Assembly (NCBI RefSeq): GCF_051200875.1
Contig: NZ_CP195191.1
Location: 1,860,001 to 1,924,000 of the forward strand
Length of the DNA: 64,000 nt
From: Pseudotabrizicola sp051200875
GTDB lineage: Bacteria > Pseudomonadota > Alphaproteobacteria > Rhodobacterales > Rhodobacteraceae
Direction: 5' to 3'
In this document: one piece after another, positions 61,695 to 64,000 of the stretch
Layout of the letters: the number at the start of each line of letters is the position of its first letter
Position numbering within the stretch: position 1 is the first letter of the stretch
Notes under the pieces: generated by a model
Told to the model about the DNA's origin: nothing
The model's database searches: none
What the model saw: only the letters and a program-made list of their open reading frames with translations
Translations under genes and position numbers: made by a program

Positions 61695-61708
61695 CTGATC
61701 CACATCAG
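61695..61708. promoter_or_regulatory. Crp/Fnr-type box between a small gene and the regulator gene
   Basis: CTGATCCACATCAG is a near-perfect dyad of the TTGAT-N4-ATCAA class with outer C/G instead of T/A. It lies 67 bases upstream of the Crp/Fnr regulator start. A related CTGAT-N4-GTCAG (63268-63281) lies upstream of csbD. Confidence 0.55.
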
Positions 61709-61761
61709 TCGTCGCTGCGACTACTTTAGCTAAGGGTTCGTCAGCCGCAGTGAGGGAACAA

Positions 61762-62490
61762 ATGATCGAAAACACTCCGATTGTCCGAAAGCTGGGCGCA
61801 TTCGTCGCCCTGTCGGACCCTGAATTGTCGGTGCTTGCGTCTTTGCACAAGCGCCGCCGCACCTTTGTGGCCGGGCGGGATCTTGTTCATCAGGGGCAAT
61901 CGGATCAGGCCGCTTATATCCTCGCCTCTGGCTGGGCCTGTTCCTACAAGCTTCTTGAGGATGGTCAGCGCCAGATCGTGGATTTCCAGATCCCCGGCGA
62001 CTTCTTGGGGCTGCGCAGCGTCCTGTTGTATGTCTCGGATCACAGCATCGAGCCGGTGACGGACATCGAGGTGACAGAAATTCATGTCGCCGACCTTCTA
62101 GACGCATTTGCGCGCACGCCCCGGCTGGCCACCGCGTTTCTATGGGTTGCCTCCCGGGACGAGGCCATGGTGGTTGAGCATCTGGTGGATGTTGGGCGTC
62201 GGAACGCCGCTGAGCGCACGGCGCATTTCCTTCTGGAGCTGGGGTCGAGGCTGGCGTTGGTCGGCATGGGAAGCAGGGAAGGATACGGCTGCCCGCTTAC
62301 CCAGTATCATTTGGCGGATGCGCTGGGGCTTAGCGCGGTTCACGTGAACCGAGTCCTGCGGCAGCTACGCGAGAGCGGATTGGTGACTTTTCGTGACGCT
62401 CACGTGGAATTTCATGATTATGGCCGGTTGGCGGATTTCGCCAACTTCGATCCGGAATACCTGGATCACGCGGGGCCTGTGCTTGCCTGA
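61762..62490 (+). CDS. Crp/Fnr family transcriptional regulator
   Basis: A 242-residue cyclic-nucleotide-domain regulator. The sensor part has the usual beta-roll (RDLVHQGQSDQAAYILASGW), and the C-terminal helix-turn-helix reads YHLADALGLSAVHVNRVLRQ. It lacks the N-terminal cysteine group of FNR, so it is not an oxygen-sensing [4Fe-4S] protein. The ATG at 61762 has GAGGG five or six bases upstream; a GTG at 61750 is less likely. It is the only plus-strand gene in the stress block and may control the neighbours through CTGAT-type boxes. The signal is unknown. Confidence 0.88.
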   Translation: MIENTPIVRKLGAFVALSDPELSVLASLHKRRRTFVAGRDLVHQGQSDQAAYILASGWACSYKLLEDGQRQIVDFQIPGDFLGLRSVLLYVSDHSIEPVTDIEVTEIHVADLLDAFARTPRLATAFLWVASRDEAMVVEHLVDVGRRNAAERTAHFLLELGSRLALVGMGSREGYGCPLTQYHLADALGLSAVHVNRVLRQLRESGLVTFRDAHVEFHDYGRLADFANFDPEYLDHAGPVLA

Positions 62491-62515
62491 AGCCGGAGGA
62501 GACGCAGCTCGGAGA

Positions 62516-62680
62516 TCAGATGCGGCCAAGCAGCATAAGGATGACCACGATGATGAGGATCGTGCCTAGGACACCTGTCCCGGCATGTCCGAAGCCATAG
62601 CCGTAACCCCCGAAGCGCCCGCTGAACCCGCCGAGCAGAAAAATGACAAGAATTATGACCAGAATTGTACCAAGCGACAT
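62516..62680 (-). CDS. DUF3309 family small membrane protein
   Basis: A 54-residue protein with two hydrophobic helices separated by a glycine-rich turn (GYGYGFGHAGTG). The wording LGTILVIILVIFLLGG and LGTILIIVVILMLLGRI is typical of DUF3309. AAAGGAG lies eight bases before the ATG at 62680. Such microproteins are common in stress islands of alphaproteobacteria; function is unknown. The longer open frame reaching 62968 is not used. Confidence 0.8.
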   Translation of the reverse strand: MSLGTILVIILVIFLLGGFSGRFGGYGYGFGHAGTGVLGTILIIVVILMLLGRI

Positions 62681-62754
62681 ATTGCTTTCTCCTTTGTCGG
62701 CGCGTGCCCGATAGGGGGTGCGCTTCGGTGGTGACCGTGTCCTTACGGGGCGCT

Positions 62755-62895
62755 TCAGTTGCCCTTGATGCTGACACCGTCTTCGTTGATCTCGATATCG
62801 ATGCCGCTTTCGCGTTCCTGATAGTACAGATAGCCTGCCCCGATGAGGCAGGCGGCGAGCACTCCGATCAGCATGAGAAGCGAGTTCCGGCTCAT
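62755..62895 (-). CDS. Small membrane or lipoprotein-like microprotein
   Basis: A 46-residue gene not previously obvious from size alone. An N-terminal helix MSRNSLLMLIGVLAAC contains a lipobox-like LAAC, followed by a short loop LYYQERESG and a small beta-type tail (IDIEINEDGVSIKGN). It could be lipidated at Cys16 or remain a single-span membrane protein. It follows a 117-base gap after csbD on the same strand. Similar short proteins accompany CsbD and DUF3309 in related genomes. Confidence 0.5.
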   Translation of the reverse strand: MSRNSLLMLIGVLAACLIGAGYLYYQERESGIDIEINEDGVSIKGN

Positions 62896-63012
62896 TTACA
62901 TGCCTCCTGCCGCCATTCGGCACCTGAAGAGAAGGCGGAGGCATGCCAGAGCACGGCCTTGCTACCAACCCAGATACCCTGAAGAAATGGCACGCGCAAA
63001 GGACAGGGTTCT

Positions 63013-63186
63013 TTAGGCGTCACGGATCGTATCCTTGATGCCGCCGACCGCGTTCTGGACCTTGCCCTCGACCTTGTCGGCTCGCCCCTCCGCTTCGAGT
63101 TTCTCGTCGCCAATCGCTTTGCCAACTGCAACTTTGGCCTTACCTTTGAGCAGCTTTGCGGAACCGACTATGCGATCCTTGTCCAT
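63013..63186 (-). CDS. CsbD family stress-response protein
   Basis: A 57-residue CsbD-type protein, small, hydrophilic and helical. The typical pattern is visible: DKDRIVGSAKLLKGKAKVAV followed by GKAIGDEKLEAEGRADK and a QNAVGGIKD end. CsbD proteins are induced by general stress; the molecular role is unknown. It is on the minus strand with a candidate Crp-type box about 80 bases upstream. Confidence 0.85.
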   Translation of the reverse strand: MDKDRIVGSAKLLKGKAKVAVGKAIGDEKLEAEGRADKVEGKVQNAVGGIKDTIRDA

Positions 63187-63267
63187 TGCATTCCCCTTTC
63201 CAACGCTTGTGGCCGCAACAACGCATGATGACCAAGAGTATCCTGCAACTACTACCTCGATCTTGTG

Positions 63268-63281
63268 CTGATTAAGGTCAG
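63268..63281. promoter_or_regulatory. Second CTGAT-N4-GTCAG box upstream of csbD
   Basis: CTGATTAAGGTCAG resembles the 61695-61708 box with one half-site change. It overlaps the last codon region of the OmpA-like gene and lies about 80 bases before the csbD start. It is a candidate target of the local Crp/Fnr protein. Confidence 0.4.
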
Positions 63282-63913
63282 CGCGTCGGCGTAATCACGA
63301 TTTCGACCCGGCGGTTCTGGGCCCTGCCTGTAGCAGTGGCGTTCGTCGCGATTGGTTCGTAGAAGCTTCGTCCGGAGTAAGTTATCCGCGACGAGGAGAC
63401 GCCGTCCCTGATCAGGATGCGCGCAACGGCTAGCGCCCGATCCTCGCTCAACTGTTGATTGTAGGCGGCAGAGCCTACATTGTCGGTATGACCCACGACA
63501 CGGACCGTCGAGTTCGGGTGCGCGTTCAGCGAGCGCGCGACTTCACGCAGGGCTGGAAGGAAGGCGGAAGCCACCGTAGCGGATCCGGTCGTGAAGGTCA
63601 CGCCTTCGGGCAGGATGACGCGCAACTGGCTGCCGGTATTGGTGATGACTGCGCCGCTGCCCGCCAGTTGTTGCTTCAACTCGCGTTCCTGTTGCGCAAT
63701 ATTCGCCCCGATGGCACCGCCCACCGCAGCACCTATTGCTCCGCCGATGATGGTGGAGCGCGTGTCATCTCCAATGGCGTTTCCAATGGCCGCTCCTGTC
63801 ACACCACCGATGATTGCACCCGTTGCCGGCTGGTTGGCCGTTCCATCGTTGTAGGTGCAGCCGGTCAGAGCGATGACGGTTGCGGCTGAGGGAATTCCGG
63901 CAATCTTGATCAT
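63278..63913 (-). CDS. OmpA family outer-membrane lipoprotein
   Basis: A 211-residue lipoprotein. The start at 63913 gives MIKIAGIPSAATVIALTGCT with a lipobox (LTGC). A glycine-zipper region (TGAIIGGVTGAAIGNAIGDD) follows, then the OmpA C-terminal peptidoglycan-binding domain with VRVVGHTDNVGSAAYNQQLS and ATGRAQNRRVEI. It is likely anchored in the outer membrane and bound to the cell wall. AAGGACA lies about seven bases upstream. It is the last complete gene in the window. Confidence 0.88.
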   Translation of the reverse strand: MIKIAGIPSAATVIALTGCTYNDGTANQPATGAIIGGVTGAAIGNAIGDDTRSTIIGGAIGAAVGGAIGANIAQQERELKQQLAGSGAVITNTGSQLRVILPEGVTFTTGSATVASAFLPALREVARSLNAHPNSTVRVVGHTDNVGSAAYNQQLSEDRALAVARILIRDGVSSSRITYSGRSFYEPIATNATATGRAQNRRVEIVITPTR

Positions 63914-64000
63914 GGAACTTGTCCTTATTAAGGGAGCCTTTCCAGAAGATGACGTGGTGCCATGTTCCGAACCCGGCAATTGAGTCTTTTTCGCTTGTCG

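Noticed and set aside
61762..62490. Assignment of the regulator as oxygen-sensing FNR
   Set aside because: The N-terminal cysteine cluster needed for the [4Fe-4S] sensor is missing.
1..64000. CRISPR array or rRNA operon
   Set aside because: No regularly spaced repeats with unique spacers and no rRNA-like conserved blocks were seen.

Overview
The window looks like the chromosome of an alphaproteobacterium of the Rhodobacteraceae (Rhodobacter/Gemmobacter/Tabrizicola-like). Supporting signs are the high-GC coding sequence, the phosphatidylcholine synthase, the frcBCAK fructose operon, the fused PhaAB-type Mrp antiporter, deoC next to a double-domain ALDH16, and a pseudo-dihydroorotase beside pyrB. 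The species call is inference; no rRNA or tRNA gene was found.

Region 1-14 kb is housekeeping: a partial priA, fsa, an asparaginase, a DUF484 gene overlapping the xerC neighbourhood, phosphatidylcholine synthase, a DMT exporter, a periplasmic 5'-nucleotidase and pyrD. It is followed by a cupin / LysR / class-III aminotransferase / glutamine-synthetase-like locus that probably handles an amine or polyamine. Region 14-23.6 kb holds a divergent response regulator and hybrid histidine kinase, then a minus-strand group (CbiX-like, Rieske oxygenase, SDR, ArsC, adenine deaminase) and a second DMT transporter.

Region 23.7-29.2 kb is the fructose ABC operon frcBCAK. It is divergent from a FucU/RbsD mutarotase and a ROK repressor, with a clear palindromic operator between them. 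Region 29.4-35.3 kb is a complete Mrp/Pha cation-proton antiporter operon. Region 35.4-38.8 kb is deoC plus ALDH16. Region 38.9-47.4 kb holds yqgE, a DsbD-like periplasmic protein, an RND efflux pump with its adaptor, moaB, a LysE exporter and an unusual uracil-DNA glycosylase.

Region 47.6-52.6 kb is a tightly coupled operon: pyrB, five small membrane-associated genes of unknown function, a dihydroorotase homologue lacking catalytic residues, and plsY. The five-gene cassette is the best candidate here for an undescribed system. From about 52.7 kb the character changes to an accessory island. It starts with repeats, an AAA ATPase and an AlpA-type regulator without an integrase. A metal and stress block follows: a YHS-type copper ATPase with a CueR-like operator, TVP38, DUF302, NhaA preceded by the stump of another antiporter, a Crp/Fnr regulator with candidate boxes, DUF3309, CsbD, an OmpA-like lipoprotein and several microproteins.
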